Assembly: GCA_018262315.1 (NCBI GenBank)
Contig: JAGSPS010000047.1
Span: 1 to 13,080, forward strand
Direction of reading: 5' to 3'
Length of the DNA stretch: 13,080 bases
DNA from: Deltaproteobacteria bacterium
GTDB lineage: Bacteria; Myxococcota_A; UBA9160; PR03
The notes beneath the pieces are model-generated. The model was not told the DNA's origin. It saw nothing but the letters and a program-made list of their open reading frames with translations, and did not search any database. Positions 12,043 through 13,080 of this stretch are shown here, piece by piece. The translations under genes and the position numbers were made by a program. Positions within the stretch are counted from its first letter, which is position 1, and the number at the start of each line of letters is the position of its first letter.

Positions 12043-13080
12043 GTGCCGACGCCGCCCGTGCTCCCCCGCATCAGCGACTACGTCGGACTCCACGCGGGGG
12101 CGCATCCGGAACGCGAAGCGCTCGTGCTCGGCGACGCGCGCTGGAGCTACGGCCGTCTGGCCGACGAGGTCGATCGCTTCGCGGCGAGCCTCTTGCGCGC
12201 GGGGATTCGGAAAGGCGACCGGGTCGCGGTGATGGCGACACCGCGACCCGAGTGCTTCCTGGCTTTCCTGGCGGCGGCGAGCATCGGTGGCATCACGCTT
12301 GGCCTGAACCCGAAGTTCCCACTCGAGGAGCTGCGTTACGTCGTCGCGGACGCCGAACCGAAGCTCCTACTCGGCTTCGGGCGCGATGCCGAGGGCGATC
12401 ACCGCGACGTGCTCGTGCAGCTCGCCCGCGAGCACGCGTGTCTCGAGCGCACGGTCGTATTCGACGAAGCCGGCGCTGCCGGCACCCTCCGCTTCGCAGC
12501 GTGGTTGGCCGAGGGCGAAGGCATCGGCCGCGCGGTGCTCGAGGCCGCCCGGGCGGCGGTCGCGACGCTCGATCCCTGCCTCCTCGTCTACACGTCGGGT
12601 ACGACCGGCCGACCGAAGGGCGCCGTTCTCCCGCATCGCGCGCTCAGCTACTGCTCGTCGGTGCAGTCGGAGCACTGGGCGGCCGAGCCACTGCGATGCC
12701 TCTGCAACCTGCCGGTGAACCACATTGGATTCATGGGGGACATCAGTTCCTACGTGCTGGTCGCGGGGGGCACCAACGTATTCCTCGAGAAGTTCGATCC
12801 GGGCGGCATGCTCGCGCTGATCGAGCGGGAGCGGCTCACCGGCTGGGGCCACGTGCCGACGGCGTTCGCTTATGTCCTCGGTCTGCCAGACCTCCGGGGG
12901 CGCGATTTCTCGAGCCTGCAGGTCGTGATCTGGGGTGGCGCTTCCATGCCGCGCGAGATGATCGAGGCTGTGCAGCGCCTGACGGGGGCCCGCATGGCGA
13001 CGAGCTACGGCTCGACGGAGACGGGCGGCTCCGTCACCTACACCGACCCAGACGCCGGGCTCGACGTGCTCGCGGAAACC
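12043..13080 (+). CDS. AMP-forming acyl-CoA synthetase / ligase (3' end outside window)
   Basis: The frame is open from GTG 12043 to the window edge, 346 codons. The ANL-superfamily pattern is clear: ISDYVGLHAGAHPEREALVL and RWSYGRLADEVDRFAASLL near the N-terminus, GIRKGDRVAVM, LGLNPKFPLEELRYVVADAEPK, then the phosphate-binding A3 motif YTSGTTGRPKG (183-193), HVPTAF, VVIWGGASMP and the A5 motif SYGSTETGG (321-329). The enzyme activates a carboxylic acid with ATP and attaches CoA; roughly the last third, with the hinge and catalytic lysine, is missing from view. GGAGAAGAG starts 15 nt before the GTG and is an adequate ribosome site. Its place behind a MaoC-like dehydratase suggests fatty-acid, steroid or aromatic-acid metabolism. 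Confidence 0.92.
   Translation, partial: MPTPPVLPRISDYVGLHAGAHPEREALVLGDARWSYGRLADEVDRFAASLLRAGIRKGDRVAVMATPRPECFLAFLAAASIGGITLGLNPKFPLEELRYVVADAEPKLLLGFGRDAEGDHRDVLVQLAREHACLERTVVFDEAGAAGTLRFAAWLAEGEGIGRAVLEAARAAVATLDPCLLVYTSGTTGRPKGAVLPHRALSYCSSVQSEHWAAEPLRCLCNLPVNHIGFMGDISSYVLVAGGTNVFLEKFDPGGMLALIERERLTGWGHVPTAFAYVLGLPDLRGRDFSSLQVVIWGGASMPREMIEAVQRLTGARMATSYGSTETGGSVTYTDPDAGLDVLAET

Noticed and set aside
1..13080. tRNA, rRNA, CRISPR array, insertion sequence or integrase
   Set aside because: I looked for cloverleaf-like stems with a CCA end, regularly spaced repeats, and transposase or recombinase motifs, and found none. The only repeats are the sulfatase-linked pair and the REP-like cluster.

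Overview
The window is high-GC bacterial chromosome with tightly packed genes, strong G/C bias at third codon positions and no plasmid, phage or CRISPR signature. A plant-type cystathionine gamma-synthase, CoA-thioester enzymes, a sulfatase-like hydrolase and REP-like intergenic sequence suggest a soil, marine or sediment lineage such as Myxococcota, Binatota or another former deltaproteobacterium. No marker gene fixes this, so the taxonomy is a guess.

Left part (1-3106). The 3' end of an alkaline-phosphatase-superfamily 'sulfatase' runs in from the left edge. It is followed by an intergenic element with a 17-bp perfect inverted repeat, then a cupin-class III nucleotide cyclase gene. After the cyclase comes a second copy of the same layout: the last 14 codons and stop of a sulfatase paralogue, followed by a second copy of the inverted-repeat element. 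The cyclase gene therefore lies between two direct repeats. A short ChrB-domain protein on the minus strand converges on the second repeat.

Centre (3247-9241). A six-gene minus-strand operon encodes a TetR/CecR-like regulator, an HlyD-type periplasmic adaptor, two ABC ATPases and two ABC-2 permeases. The order matches E. coli cecR-ybhGFSR, except that the two ATPase domains fused in YbhF are separate genes here. The first four junctions are ATGA overlaps and the last has a 2-nt gap. A near-perfect TetR operator lies exactly between a -35 and a -10 element just upstream of the regulator, which suggests autorepression of the whole operon. The predicted product is a drug or small-molecule exporter spanning the envelope.

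Right part (9288-13080). The divergent cystathionine gamma-synthase gene (methionine biosynthesis) has a leader with strong hairpins. It converges on an ogt DNA-repair gene across a short palindromic terminator-like sequence. After a REP-like repeat cluster comes a two-gene plus-strand operon with a MaoC/NodN-like dehydratase and an AMP-forming acyl-CoA synthetase. The latter is cut by the right edge. This pair probably activates and hydrates an acyl-CoA intermediate.

The less ordinary points are the duplicated inverted-repeat element with one compensatory base-pair change, the split YbhF with one consensus and one degenerate ATP site, and the promoter-embedded TetR operator. No stretch longer than about 300 bases lacks a gene.
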